This document shows, piece after piece, positions 17,526 to 25,687 of a stretch of 64,000 bases of DNA; within the stretch, counting starts at the first letter, position 1; each line of letters starts with the position of its first letter. The translations under genes were made by a program, and so were the position numbers. Location: assembly GCA_023404495.1 (NCBI GenBank), contig JAEYBE010000011.1:1-64000 (forward strand), written 5' to 3'. This DNA comes from Actinomycetes bacterium. Lineage in GTDB: Bacteria; Actinomycetota; Thermoleophilia; Solirubrobacterales; JACPNS01. The notes under the pieces were generated by a model that was given only the letters and a program-made list of their open reading frames with translations, made no database searches and was not told the DNA's origin.

Positions 17526-18088
17526 TGCTGCGTCCCCGCTCTCTCAGCGAGCAGCTGCGGGATCACTTGCTCAAGCCACTCCTCGTCGACCTGCATCCGC
17601 TTGAGCGCCGCCACGTTGCCGTCGCGGTCGATCAGGAACGTCTCGGGCATCCGCTTGGTGCCGAAGTCCTTCGTGGCGTCGGCGCTGGAGTAGCGCAGAC
17701 TCGGGTAGGTGAGGTGGTTCTCGACGATGAACTTGTTGGCGTCCTTGGAGAGGTCGTCAACGTCGGCGCCGAGCACGACCAAGCCTTCTTTGGCGTACTT
17801 GCGGTAGACGCGCTCGATCGCCGGCGCCTCCTCCTTGCACGGTTCGCACCAGCTGGCCCAGAAGTTGAGCAGGACGACCTTGCCCTTGTAATCGGCAAGC
17901 GACGCGGTGCCTTCGTCGTTGAGGATCCGCACCTCACGCGTCGGCGCGGCGATGCGGTCGCCCGCGGCAAGGGCGTTGTCGTACTTGTTACCGCCCGCCT
18001 TGATCGCGACGCCGTAAACGAGCAGCGCAATCAGCGCGACAAGTCCGGCGAAGGCGACGTAAGTCCATGGTGATCGCTTGCTTTCCAT
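17522..18088 (-). CDS. Thiol-disulphide oxidoreductase CcmG/ResA/TlpA
   Basis: 188 aa membrane-anchored thioredoxin. An N-terminal anchor (about 8-29) is followed by a TlpA-like fold with active site WCEPC (FWASWCEPCKEE) and cis-proline RMPETFLID. It reduces CcmH or apocytochrome c outside the membrane, drawing electrons from CcdA downstream. First gene of the ccmG-ccmH-ccdA operon; ccmE and ccmF are 5 kb away on the other strand. ResA and CcmG cannot be separated by sequence alone. Confidence 0.9.
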   Translation of the reverse strand: MESKRSPWTYVAFAGLVALIALLVYGVAIKAGGNKYDNALAAGDRIAAPTREVRILNDEGTASLADYKGKVVLLNFWASWCEPCKEEAPAIERVYRKYAKEGLVVLGADVDDLSKDANKFIVENHLTYPSLRYSSADATKDFGTKRMPETFLIDRDGNVAALKRMQVDEEWLEQVIPQLLAERAGTQQ

Positions 18089-18200
18089 GCGGCTGCTGAG
18101 GGTAGATGGGGACGCCTGGCCGATGGCTGGGTGCGCGGTGTCCTGAAGATCAGGCAGAATGGCGGCGAGTGACCCAATTCACCTTTTGGAGGGCTGTCAG

Positions 18201-18845
18201 TTGAGCGAGAAAACTTCAACCGGAAAGATCGTCGCCGCGGTCGGCGGCGTGCTTCTGATCGTCTCGCTGTTTCTCAAGTGGTCAGGGGTTGATATCCCCG
18301 ACAGCCTGAGCAATGCGGCAAACCAGGTCGGCTCGCAGCTCACTGGTCCGGCCCAGCAGGCCTTCAACAACGCGCAGGACGCCGCCCAGGACGCCGCCAG
18401 CGCCAACGCCTTCGACATGTTTGGCTGGATTCCGATCCTTTACATCGTGATCGGCGTGCTGGCGATCATTCCGGCTGTGCTCGACATCTTCGACCTTGAG
18501 ATCGAATTGCCGTTCGACGCGAGTCTCGTGACGCTTGTCGGCGGCCTTGTCGTGCTGGGCGGGATGCTGCTTGTTCTCGACTCGCCGGGCAGCACGAAGA
18601 TCGGCGGTTGGCTTGCGCTGCTTGCTTCGATTGCGATCACCGCTGGCGGCTTGATGCAGACGGGCGAGTCGGATGAGGGCGCCGGAGGCGCCGTGGCAGC
18701 AGCGCCGCCGGGCTACGCGGCGCCGGCCGCGCCGCAGCCTCCCGCTCAACCGCCGACGCAGGCACCGCCGGCCGCTGCACCGCCGATGTCTCCTCCGCCA
18801 GGTCCTGCGCCGCCGCAGCCGCCCGTGCAACCGCCAGGCGCATAG
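18201..18845 (+). CDS. Four-helix membrane protein with proline/alanine-rich tail
   Basis: 214 aa, family not recognised. Membrane helices at about 10-30, 75-97, 105-125 and 130-150, a loop rich in Asn/Gln/Ala between helices 1 and 2, and a C-terminal 55 residues built almost only of Pro, Ala and Gln. The start is TTG 18201: GGAGGG lies 7 nt upstream (18188-18193), whereas the in-frame ATG at 18159 has no ribosome site. The next gene has a similar plan, so the two may be a pair. Confidence 0.75.
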   Translation: MSEKTSTGKIVAAVGGVLLIVSLFLKWSGVDIPDSLSNAANQVGSQLTGPAQQAFNNAQDAAQDAASANAFDMFGWIPILYIVIGVLAIIPAVLDIFDLEIELPFDASLVTLVGGLVVLGGMLLVLDSPGSTKIGGWLALLASIAITAGGLMQTGESDEGAGGAVAAAPPGYAAPAAPQPPAQPPTQAPPAAAPPMSPPPGPAPPQPPVQPPGA

Positions 18846-18906
18846 ATCCTGCGAGATCGGCTGCGCCGCGATAAAGCCGCGCGCCCGATCTGTCGATCCC
18901 CAATAA

Positions 18907-19653
18907 ATGCAATCGCCAGAGGCCAGTGGTTTCGCGCGATTCGGCGGCTTCTTGCTGCTCGTTTCGCTTGTATTGCCGTACTTCGCATTGTCGTTCGTCG
19001 GGCTTGGCGGGTTCAGCTTCCGGCTGAACACGGTCGACAAGGGCGCGCTGGTGCTCGTCGCCGCGTACGGATTGCTGGCGCTCGCGCAGGTGCGGTTCTC
19101 GACGCGCGAGACGATGGCGATGATCTATCTGATTGTCGGCGTGCTCTTCACCGGCGCGCTGATCTACAAGATCTGGATTTCGCCCCCCGGCTCTGCACCG
19201 ATCGGCGACATTCCCGGCAACGCCGGCGATCTCACGGTCAACGGCCAGAAGCTCGACCTCGGGAACGTCTCCACCCAGGACGTCCTGAAGGCATTTGGAG
19301 CCACGCTCAAGCCGACCTACGGCGCGTACGTGGCGATGCTCGGCAGCGCGTTCTTCACCGTCGGGGCGTTCCTGGAGTGGCGCAAGAGCGGCACCGCAAG
19401 CTCGGGTGCCTACGGCGAGCAACTCCAGAACCTCCAGCAGCTGGCTCAGCCGCAGGGCGGACCTCTTCAGCAGCCCGCGGCGGCGCCGAGCTACCAGCAG
19501 CAGTCGTATTCGCCGCAGCAAGCGCCTGCGAGCGCGGTTCCCGATCCGTTCGCGCCGCCCGCGGTCGTCTCCGCACATCCCCAGGCAGCCGTGGCGCAGC
19601 CCGCGCCAACAGATGCTCCCCAGGCGATTCCGCAGCGCCCGCCGGGCTGCTGA
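18907..19653 (+). CDS. Membrane protein with glutamine/proline-rich tail
   Basis: 248 aa, unrecognised. Helices at about 9-30, 45-62, 71-88 and 137-155. A soluble loop of about 45 residues (GDIPGNAGDLTVNGQKLDL) comes before the last helix. The C-terminal 75 residues are rich in Gln, Pro and Ala. It follows the gene at 18201 on the same strand after 61 bp and shares its helices-then-low-complexity layout. Function unknown. Confidence 0.75.
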   Translation: MQSPEASGFARFGGFLLLVSLVLPYFALSFVGLGGFSFRLNTVDKGALVLVAAYGLLALAQVRFSTRETMAMIYLIVGVLFTGALIYKIWISPPGSAPIGDIPGNAGDLTVNGQKLDLGNVSTQDVLKAFGATLKPTYGAYVAMLGSAFFTVGAFLEWRKSGTASSGAYGEQLQNLQQLAQPQGGPLQQPAAAPSYQQQSYSPQQAPASAVPDPFAPPAVVSAHPQAAVAQPAPTDAPQAIPQRPPGC

Positions 19654-19660
19654 GAAGAGA

Positions 19661-19733
19661 AGCGGGCGACGGGGCTCGAACCCGCGACCTCAAGCTTGGG
19701 AAGCTTGCGCTCTACCAACTGAGCTACACCCGC
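19661..19733 (-). tRNA. tRNA-Gly (CCC), copy 1
   Basis: Complete cloverleaf on the minus strand: acceptor GCGGGTG/CGCCCGC, D stem GCTC/GAGC, anticodon stem CAAGC/GCTTG, loop TTCCCAA giving anticodon CCC, T stem GCGGG/CCCGT, discriminator U. CCA is not encoded. It is identical to copy 2 at 22196-22268; the identity spans 77 bp (19657-19733). Confidence 0.97.
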
Positions 19734-19782
19734 GTGGTTGCGCAGAATACCCGTCGAGGACGGGCCTCGCGGCGCCCGAAAG

Positions 19783-19799
19783 CTCAAGCTTGGGAAGCT
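19783..19799 (-). other. 17-bp tRNA-Gly fragment, candidate attachment-site scar
   Basis: CTCAAGCTTGGGAAGCT occurs here and inside both tRNA-Gly genes (19689-19705 and 22224-22240) in the same orientation. It covers the anticodon stem-loop, a usual crossover site for tyrosine integrases. Together with the intact gene at 22196-22268 it would bracket an integrated element of about 2.4 kb. No integrase is present, so this is inference. Confidence 0.5.
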
Positions 19800-19958
19800 G
19801 GTCCGACCGTTTGGTGGGCTCGCGTGAGCGAGTTCCCGCCCTGCAAATCACCGTAATCAAGGGGCGGCGTGGGCGATAGTCGTTACTCGCCGTAGCCGGC
19901 ACGGCTGTTTGCTGAGTGTTTGCACCGGGTCGACCAAGTGCAGCAATTTCAACAAACG

Positions 19959-19987
19959 TTGACAAAGCGCTCAAGGTGAGCAATACT
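19959..19987 (+). promoter_or_regulatory. Sigma-70-type promoter of the islet
   Basis: TTGACA at 19959-19964, a 17-bp spacer and AATACT at 19982-19987: a perfect -35, a four-of-six -10 and ideal spacing. Transcription would begin near 19994 and lead into the gene at 20125 with a leader of about 130 nt. Confidence 0.65.
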
Positions 19988-19996
19988 TTTGTCGAA

Positions 19997-20015
19997 TCAC
20001 ATTGTTACAGTGTGA
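19997..20015. promoter_or_regulatory. Palindromic operator overlapping the islet transcription start
   Basis: TCACATTGTTACAGTGTGA is a 19-bp dyad: nine-base arms differing at one position around a central T. It begins about where transcription from the 19959-19987 promoter would start, so a bound dimer would block initiation. The ribbon-helix-helix-like product of the first gene is the natural candidate ligand. Confidence 0.6.
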
Positions 20016-20124
20016 CACAAGCACGACAGTTACCGGAGCTGCATGTTCGGGAACAAGCCAACCATTACGCATCCATTCGTGCTGACATAGCCCGCGTGCA
20101 GGGCAAAGAAAGTGAGTTCGCATC

Positions 20125-20409
20125 ATGGCTAAGACCGTGACTACGCGCGTTTCGGAGCGCGTACACCAGGGGAGTAGGCAAGTGGGGCCCCTGCTCGGGA
20201 TCCAGCCGTCCGAAGCTATCGACATGGCTTGGGACGAGTTCGTGAAGAACCACCGCGAAGAGTTCGCCGCGAATCTCGAGCACCTGGCGGACGTAATCCG
20301 CAACGGCACCACCTCAGATCTAGGCGACTACCTCGGGGCGCACGATCGCGAGGAACGAGCCAAGGCCAATATTTCAAGGCTCCGCGAAAAAGCACCCAAA
20401 CCTGGTTAG
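20125..20409 (+). CDS. Small ribbon-helix-helix-like protein (possible antitoxin/autoregulator)
   Basis: 94 aa. The start TVTTRVSERV followed by LGIQPSEAIDMAWDEFVKNH has the strand-helix-helix spacing of RHH (MetJ/Arc) DNA-binding proteins. The C-terminal half is charged and probably helical, as in antitoxins that wrap a partner. It is preceded by a promoter and palindrome and followed 30 bp later by a larger unknown gene, the layout of an autoregulated toxin-antitoxin pair. The family call is by pattern only. The ATG at 20125 is the only good start. Confidence 0.6.
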   Translation: MAKTVTTRVSERVHQGSRQVGPLLGIQPSEAIDMAWDEFVKNHREEFAANLEHLADVIRNGTTSDLGDYLGAHDREERAKANISRLREKAPKPG

Positions 20410-20439
20410 GCAAATAATGCAAACTGTAAGCTGCGACCA

Positions 20440-21183
20440 ATGTCATGGGGACGGCTTGCAGGTAGCGAAATCGGAGGCTCCCATTTCTGCGAAACATGGG
20501 AACTGAGGATCACCAAGCGGTGCTTGGTCGATGACTTGGGCTTGCCCGAAGACGCAACATTTGCTGCCGCAAAGCGTCTAGGAATTGTTAGGGCGTTCGT
20601 GAAGCAGCGGTGCGCAAATCCGGTGGGGGGATCCTGGCTGGGTCCGACTCCACGAGGCGGCAACGTTGGCTACGCGTGGTTGCGCCACGGCAACCGGGAA
20701 CGGGCGATAACCGTCTACGACGAGCGTGAGGGGGTTGTCTGGATGACCGCGTACAGCCCCGAGCACACTTCGGGGAGTGTCGATCCCGCCCAAGTCCATT
20801 TTCACGAGCTTTGGAATCAGGGAGAGCTCCTGCCAGCTGATGTGGATGAAGTGCAGCGACTCAAGGAGCGCGACGATGCTCGCGCGGAGTTGCTCGTCGT
20901 GCAGGGCCGCTACATGATGGATCGTGCGCGCGAAACGGGAGCGGAGTACCGCGACCACCTTCCCGGCGATATCAACGCGGCGGTGGTGGTGGAATATGAG
21001 CCCGGGATCGAAGCGGTGACGTTTGCGTTCACAATCACGAACAGGTACACGCAGAACCGCGAGATCCAAGTTCTCCTGGCGGGCCTCTACCCAGAGGACA
21101 AATGGGAGCTCGTGTCGCGAATGCCCTCGGGACGTCGACTCGGAGACAATGAAATCGGATGGCAACACCACCATGAACGATGA
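20440..21183 (+). CDS. Unknown protein, possible toxin partner of the RHH-like gene
   Basis: 247 aa, no family recognised with certainty. Residues about 85-150 (RERAITVYDEREGVVWMTAY, then SGSVDPAQVHFHELWNQGELLPADVDE in two parts) recall actinobacterial small proteins with RelE/ParE-like strands followed by an acidic helix, which would fit toxin activity; this is weak, memory-based similarity. The C-terminal 100 residues are a separate region (YRDHLPGDINAAVVVEYEPG). It starts 30 bp after the RHH-like gene and overlaps the next gene by 11 bp, so the set is one transcript. Confidence 0.55.
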   Translation: MSWGRLAGSEIGGSHFCETWELRITKRCLVDDLGLPEDATFAAAKRLGIVRAFVKQRCANPVGGSWLGPTPRGGNVGYAWLRHGNRERAITVYDEREGVVWMTAYSPEHTSGSVDPAQVHFHELWNQGELLPADVDEVQRLKERDDARAELLVVQGRYMMDRARETGAEYRDHLPGDINAAVVVEYEPGIEAVTFAFTITNRYTQNREIQVLLAGLYPEDKWELVSRMPSGRRLGDNEIGWQHHHER

Positions 21184-21457
21184 GCCGACACCAGAGCGTC
21201 ATGTCGCGTTGGCACGGCTTCTTCTCCAAATCCGGTGGGCTTTGGATGACCACAACGTCAGTTGCCCGCTGCCAGCAGCGGCGGTAATCCTCCACCCGGA
21301 TCAGTCGGAGATCCTCTTTGCGGAGTCTATTTTTGGGCTCCCTGTCGAGACGAACCCCGAAGCGGCACCTGGGACCGTTCGTTTCGGGTGCGACGGGTCC
21401 GCGTGGAAGATCGACGAGGAAATCGCAGCCAGCGGGATCCTCGACGAGGACGGGTAA
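21173..21457 (+). CDS. Unknown 94-aa protein of the islet
   Basis: Starts with ATG 21173, overlapping the previous gene by 11 bp. It has an N-terminal amphipathic helix (VALARLLLQIRWALDDHN) and an acidic tail, two cysteines, no signal peptide and no membrane segment. It reads like a small immunity or accessory protein, but nothing in the sequence proves it. The next gene begins 8 bp downstream. Confidence 0.6.
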   Translation: MNDEPTPERHVALARLLLQIRWALDDHNVSCPLPAAAVILHPDQSEILFAESIFGLPVETNPEAAPGTVRFGCDGSAWKIDEEIAASGILDEDG

Positions 21458-21465
21458 GACCCGCA

Positions 21466-22068
21466 ATGAGTAAAGATCCGCTGTCGGAGGCTCGCCGAGG
21501 ATTCGATCGGGCGTCGGCGCGTTTCGACGCCCTCTACACGGCGATCACTAATGTGCAGAGGGAGCTTCTCGGCCTCCGACGAGATCTGGACGAATGCGAC
21601 GCGAGTGTCCCGGTTTCGGATCGAACGGGCCTCGCGGGCAAGCTCGAGGAGATCTCGCTTGCGCTCGAGGATCTTCATCGGTTTTCGACGCCTGCACGGA
21701 GCGCGGTGCAGACAGTTGGTCGCGCGGCGTTTCTCGACCCTCCGACCCGCATCCGGAACGCGATCGACTCCAGCTCACTCACCGACGCCGTTGTTCGCGC
21801 CGCTGTGGTCAACAGTGAAAAGCGCGAGGCTTTTCTTGCGGTTGGTCTGGTCGCTGAGTACATGGAGGATGGTCCCGACGTTGGTATGGGACTGAAGCGC
21901 CTTCCTATAGCCCCGCTGCTCGGTCTAGCGCGGCTTGTTGGAGCTAGAACGGTCTCGAAAATTCTGGCTGCGGCGGCGTTACCGGCTGATGTGCGCTTCG
22001 GCGATCTCGAGCCGGGTGACAGCGCACGACTGATCGACGCTATGGAAGACCAGGTCAAGCGCTATTGA
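21466..22068 (+). CDS. Unknown 200-aa protein with N-terminal coiled coil
   Basis: Residues about 5-75 are heptad-like and charged (FDRASARFDALYTAITNVQ, LEEISLALEDLHRF). The rest is helical with a hydrophobic patch (IAPLLGLARLVGARTVSKIL) that could touch the membrane but is short. No family is recognised. Last gene of the islet operon; tRNA-Gly copy 2 lies 128 bp downstream on the other strand. The ATG at 21466 follows the previous stop by 8 bp, with AAGA as a weak ribosome site. Confidence 0.6.
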   Translation: MSKDPLSEARRGFDRASARFDALYTAITNVQRELLGLRRDLDECDASVPVSDRTGLAGKLEEISLALEDLHRFSTPARSAVQTVGRAAFLDPPTRIRNAIDSSSLTDAVVRAAVVNSEKREAFLAVGLVAEYMEDGPDVGMGLKRLPIAPLLGLARLVGARTVSKILAAAALPADVRFGDLEPGDSARLIDAMEDQVKRY

Positions 22069-22195
22069 CTCGTCCTAGCCTATGCGCCGCCCGACGGTCG
22101 CAAACTGCGGCCTGTGTTTGCAGATCGTCCGAAGTCGACCGGCATGAGGAGATGTCAAAGACAGCAAGCGCGCTCTGGGAGCTACCTTGCGGAGA

Positions 22196-22268
22196 AGCGG
22201 GCGACGGGGCTCGAACCCGCGACCTCAAGCTTGGGAAGCTTGCGCTCTACCAACTGAGCTACACCCGC
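22196..22268 (-). tRNA. tRNA-Gly (CCC), copy 2
   Basis: Same sequence and structure as copy 1, anticodon CCC, discriminator U, no encoded CCA. The identity with copy 1 covers 22192-22268 and stops exactly at the 5' end of the tRNA; flanks are unrelated. Confidence 0.97.
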
Positions 22269-22282
22269 AAGAGACCTGCAGG

Positions 22283-23002
22283 TTACCCGCTCGCAGGCAT
22301 GCCGGCAGCGTCGCGAGCGACAGCAAACACCTCGTCCAGCATTGCCTCAGTCAGTCTCCCCGTGAACGTGTTCTGCTGACTCACGTGGTAGCTGCCGATC
22401 AACGTCAGTTCGCCGATCGCGACGCGCGCGCCGTGTGCAAACTTCGGCTTCGGACGCGGGATCTCATGCCCCATCTGACCCAGCGCACAGAGCGCGCCGT
22501 TCCAGCCAAAGGCACCCAGGGCCACGATCGAGCGCACGTTCGGCAGCAATTCGAGCTCCCGCCCCAGAAACGGCAGACAGTTGTCGCGCTCAGCGGTCGA
22601 AGGCTTGTTGTCCGGGGGCGCGCAGCGCACAGTGGCCGTCACCCAGGCATCAACCAGCTGAAGCCCATCGTCGGCCGACACCGCATCGGGCGAGCTGGCA
22701 AGTCCGGCCCGGTGCATCGCGGCATACAGCCAGTCGCCCGAGCGGTCGCCGGTGAACATGCGGCCGGTGCGGTTGGCGCCGTTGGCGGCGGGTGCGAGAC
22801 CGACGATCAGAATTCGTGCATCGGGATCGCCCCAGCCTGGGACGGGCAGGGCCCAGTAGCGCTCGCCGCGGTAGCGCTTGGGGGGATCGGCCGCAACTGC
22901 TTCGCGCCACTCGACCAGACGCGAGCAGCGCCGGCAGGCCGAGACTTCTGCGGCCAGTTCTTTCAATGCGCGCCGCCGGGAACTGTCGGTTGCCGCCGTC
23001 AT
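22283..23002 (-). CDS. Type 5 uracil-DNA glycosylase (UDGb)
   Basis: 239 aa. Removes uracil (and often hypoxanthine or deaminated bases) from DNA. Iron-sulphur cysteines begin with CRRC near residue 23. Motif 1 is GLAPAANGANRTGR, lacking the polar catalytic residue of family 1 as UDGb enzymes do. Motif 3 is SYHVSQQNTFTGRLT. The ATG at 23002 gives a family-like start. It lies between tRNA-Gly copy 2 and the divergent ccmE. Confidence 0.92.
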   Translation of the reverse strand: MTAATDSSRRRALKELAAEVSACRRCSRLVEWREAVAADPPKRYRGERYWALPVPGWGDPDARILIVGLAPAANGANRTGRMFTGDRSGDWLYAAMHRAGLASSPDAVSADDGLQLVDAWVTATVRCAPPDNKPSTAERDNCLPFLGRELELLPNVRSIVALGAFGWNGALCALGQMGHEIPRPKPKFAHGARVAIGELTLIGSYHVSQQNTFTGRLTEAMLDEVFAVARDAAGMPASG

Positions 23003-23070
23003 CGACGAGATTCAAGCAGTGCCCAGTGCGGGCGAGCAAATGCGATGACCTGCGATAATCACGGCCCCCG

Positions 23071-23514
23071 ATGGACCCCGCACGCAAGCGCAAGACCCGC
23101 CTTATCGTCACGCTCGGGATCGCGTTGCTGCTCGCCACGGCTCTGATCTACACAAGTTTCAGTGCCTCGACGGTTGCACGCACGCCCTCTCAGCTGCTGA
23201 CATCCTCGACCCCTGGTGAGTCGTACGAACTCTCCGGTCGTGTTGTCACGGGCTCGGTCAAGAAGAGCGAAGACTCGATGACCTTCCGCGTGCGCGATCG
23301 CGCCGCCGGCGAGGACGCCAAGTCGATCGTCGTCCGTTACAGCGGCACCGTGCCGGATCCCTTCCGCGAGGGTCGCGAGATCATCGTCACCGGCAAGATG
23401 GTGAACGGCGAGATGGTCGCCGAACCCGGATCGCTCATAACCAAGTGCCCTTCGAAGTTCACGAACTCGAAGAAGGGCGAGGGCGCGAGCGGCTCGGCTT
23501 CCAAGCAGTACTGA
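23071..23514 (+). CDS. ccmE: Haem chaperone CcmE, cysteine-type variant
   Basis: 147 aa: N-terminal membrane anchor (about 10-30) and an OB-fold domain. It carries haem from CcmC to CcmF in System I cytochrome c assembly. The usual haem-binding HxxxY is replaced by C126-P-S-K-F130: cysteine for histidine is known in a CcmE subgroup, but phenylalanine in place of the tyrosine is less usual. Directly followed by ccmF (10 bp). ccmA, B, C and D are not in the window. Confidence 0.88.
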   Translation: MDPARKRKTRLIVTLGIALLLATALIYTSFSASTVARTPSQLLTSSTPGESYELSGRVVTGSVKKSEDSMTFRVRDRAAGEDAKSIVVRYSGTVPDPFREGREIIVTGKMVNGEMVAEPGSLITKCPSKFTNSKKGEGASGSASKQY

Positions 23515-23524
23515 TCGGACTCTC

Positions 23525-25687
23525 TTGACCTTCGGCCGCGCCTGCATCCTCACCGCGTTCGCGGTCGCCCTGTATGTGGTCGCCGCCGGTTGGTACGGGG
23601 CCAAAACCGGCAAGCGCGAGTGGTCGGTCTCGGCGCGCCGCGGGATGTACGTGATCGCGGGGCTCGCGATCGCGTCGTTCATCACGCTCGAGATCGCCTA
23701 CGTCACGTCCGATTTCAGCTTCTCGCTGGTGGCGTTGAACTCGTCAACGACGACACCGCTCTTCTACAAGCTGACCGCCGTCTGGTCGAGCCAGGCAGGC
23801 TCGATGCTGCTTTGGGTAACGGTGCTCGGGATTCTCTCCGGGCTGGTGCTCTACTTCACGCGCAACACACACCGCGAGGTCGGGGCCTGGGCGACCGTCG
23901 TGCTCGGCGCGATCGCCAGCTTCTTCCTCACGCTGATGGTCTTCTTCCCGGACGCCAACCCGTTTCTGGCGTCTAAGCCGGTGCCGATCGAAGGCAATGG
24001 TCTTGAGCCGCTGCTGCGGCACCCGAGCATGATGTTCCACCCGCCGATGCTCTATTCGGGATACGTCGGATTCTCGATCCCGTTCGCCTTTGCGATCGGC
24101 GCGCTGATCACCCGCCGCGTCGATGCCAGCTGGATTCGCTCGACCCGCGCCTTCGCGCTGCTGGCCTGGACGTTTCTCTCAATCGGCATCGTGCTCGGCG
24201 CGCGCTGGTCCTATACGGAACTCGGATGGGGCGGCTACTGGGGCTGGGACCCGGTCGAGAACGCCGCGCTGCTCCCGTGGCTGACCGGCACGGCGTTCAT
24301 CCACTCGATCATGGTCCAGGAACGCCGTGGGATGCTCAAGGTCTGGAATGTCTCGTTGATTGCTGCGACGTTCGCGCTCTCCGTGCTGGGCACATTTCTG
24401 GTGCGAAGCGGAATCCTCGACTCGATCCACGCGTTCGGCGAGTCGACGCTCGCCGTGCCGTTCCTGATCTTCATCAGCGCGATCATCCTCGGCTCGGCGA
24501 CGCTGATCGTGATGCGCCTGCCGGATCTGCGTAGCGCCCATCGTCTCGACTCGCTCTTCTCGCGCGAGGCGATGTTCCTGCTCAACAACTTCCTGCTCGT
24601 GGGATTGGCCGCGGTGATCATGTGGGGCACATACTTCCCGCTGATCTCGGAGGCCGTGACCGGCACCAAGGCGAGTGTTGGGCCGCCGTGGTTCTCGCAG
24701 TATGTGACGCCGCTGGCGATTGTTCTGGTGCTCGTTTCGGGCATCGGCCCGATCATCCCGTGGCGACGTGTCAACCGCGCCAAGGCGGCGGCGCTCTTCG
24801 TGCTGCCCGCGCTGGCGGCCGCGGCCGCGATGGTCGCCACCGCGCTGATCGCCGGATTCTTCGACAGCTGGCGCGCCTCGTTGCTCTTCGGCGCGGCGGC
24901 CTTCTCGCTCTGCGTGATGTTTCGCGAGTTCTACAGCGGTGCGCGCGCCCGCCAGGCGCTTGAGGGCGGGGGCTTCTTCAACGCGCTTGGCCGGATGGTT
25001 TCGCGCAATCGCCGTCGTTACGGGGGATACATCGTGCACGTCGGCATCGCGGTGCTCCTGATCGGCGTTGCCGCTTCTTCGGCCTTCAGCTCGAGCGTCG
25101 AGCGCAACATCAAGGTCGGCGAAACCTTCCAGGTGGGCGACTACGACGTCAAGTACGTCAAGGCGACGTCTGAGGTCTCCAACGAATACCTCAACTTCGG
25201 CGTCGTGCTCGATGTCTCCAAGGACGGAAAGCACGTCACAACACTCACCCCGTCGCGCAACAACTATCCGCTGAACTCAGCGGCACCTGGCCCGGTGGCC
25301 CGCTACTTCGAAGGCGAAGTCACCAGCGAAGTCGGCCTCAAGGCAGGCCCGTGGCGCGATATCTGGGCCAGCGTCTCGCCGAACACCGACGGACTCGAGC
25401 GGGCGATTGTGGCCGCCGGGAAGCTGCCGCAGATCGAGACCAACGAGCAGGTGCAGGCGATCGCGATCACGGCGATCGTCGAGTCGTTCCCGGCAGCCAA
25501 GCCCAGCGCGCGCGTGCTGGTGCTGGTCAACCCGTTGGTCACCTGGATCTGGATCGGGACGATCATCGTGTTGCTGGGCGCTCTGACCGCGCTCTGGCCA
25601 TCTTCGAGTCTCTTGCGTTCACGCATGACCGCTTCAGGTGCGGCACGGGCCGCCCGCGGAGAACTCGCAAAGGAGGGAGCGGCCTGA
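23525..25687 (+). CDS. ccmF: Haem lyase subunit CcmF
   Basis: 720 aa polytopic membrane protein that attaches haem to apocytochrome c. The WWD-type haem-handling motif (GWGGYWGWDPVENAAL) lies around residues 235-250, about 15 membrane helices are evident, and a large periplasmic loop precedes the last helix. The start is TTG 23525 shortly after ccmE. The stop overlaps the start of the next gene by 1 bp (TGATG). Confidence 0.95.
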   Translation: MTFGRACILTAFAVALYVVAAGWYGAKTGKREWSVSARRGMYVIAGLAIASFITLEIAYVTSDFSFSLVALNSSTTTPLFYKLTAVWSSQAGSMLLWVTVLGILSGLVLYFTRNTHREVGAWATVVLGAIASFFLTLMVFFPDANPFLASKPVPIEGNGLEPLLRHPSMMFHPPMLYSGYVGFSIPFAFAIGALITRRVDASWIRSTRAFALLAWTFLSIGIVLGARWSYTELGWGGYWGWDPVENAALLPWLTGTAFIHSIMVQERRGMLKVWNVSLIAATFALSVLGTFLVRSGILDSIHAFGESTLAVPFLIFISAIILGSATLIVMRLPDLRSAHRLDSLFSREAMFLLNNFLLVGLAAVIMWGTYFPLISEAVTGTKASVGPPWFSQYVTPLAIVLVLVSGIGPIIPWRRVNRAKAAALFVLPALAAAAAMVATALIAGFFDSWRASLLFGAAAFSLCVMFREFYSGARARQALEGGGFFNALGRMVSRNRRRYGGYIVHVGIAVLLIGVAASSAFSSSVERNIKVGETFQVGDYDVKYVKATSEVSNEYLNFGVVLDVSKDGKHVTTLTPSRNNYPLNSAAPGPVARYFEGEVTSEVGLKAGPWRDIWASVSPNTDGLERAIVAAGKLPQIETNEQVQAIAITAIVESFPAAKPSARVLVLVNPLVTWIWIGTIIVLLGALTALWPSSSLLRSRMTASGAARAARGELAKEGAA

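Larger units (their letters stand above)
19734..20124. other. Non-coding entry region of the tRNA-Gly islet
   Basis: 391 bp without a gene. It holds a 17-bp copy of the tRNA-Gly anticodon arm (19783-19799), a strong promoter (19959-19987) and a palindromic operator (19997-20015), all listed separately. The stretch 19920-20030 is richer in A/T than the surrounding chromosome, consistent with acquired DNA. Confidence 0.7.
19783..22240. mobile_element. tRNA-Gly-bounded genomic islet with four unfamiliar genes
   Basis: The segment lies between a 17-bp tRNA anticodon-arm repeat and the same sequence inside tRNA-Gly copy 2. It contains genes at 20125, 20440, 21173 and 21466, all rightward, with a promoter/operator ahead of the first. 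None is a housekeeping gene, and base composition dips at the left end. No integrase or transposase is seen, so it would be a non-autonomous or decayed insertion. The alternative is a plain duplication of tRNA-Gly around old chromosomal genes. Confidence 0.5.

Noticed and set aside
19657..22268. CRISPR-like repeat pair
   Set aside because: Only two long identical copies, both full tRNA-Gly genes, 2.5 kb apart; no spacer array.
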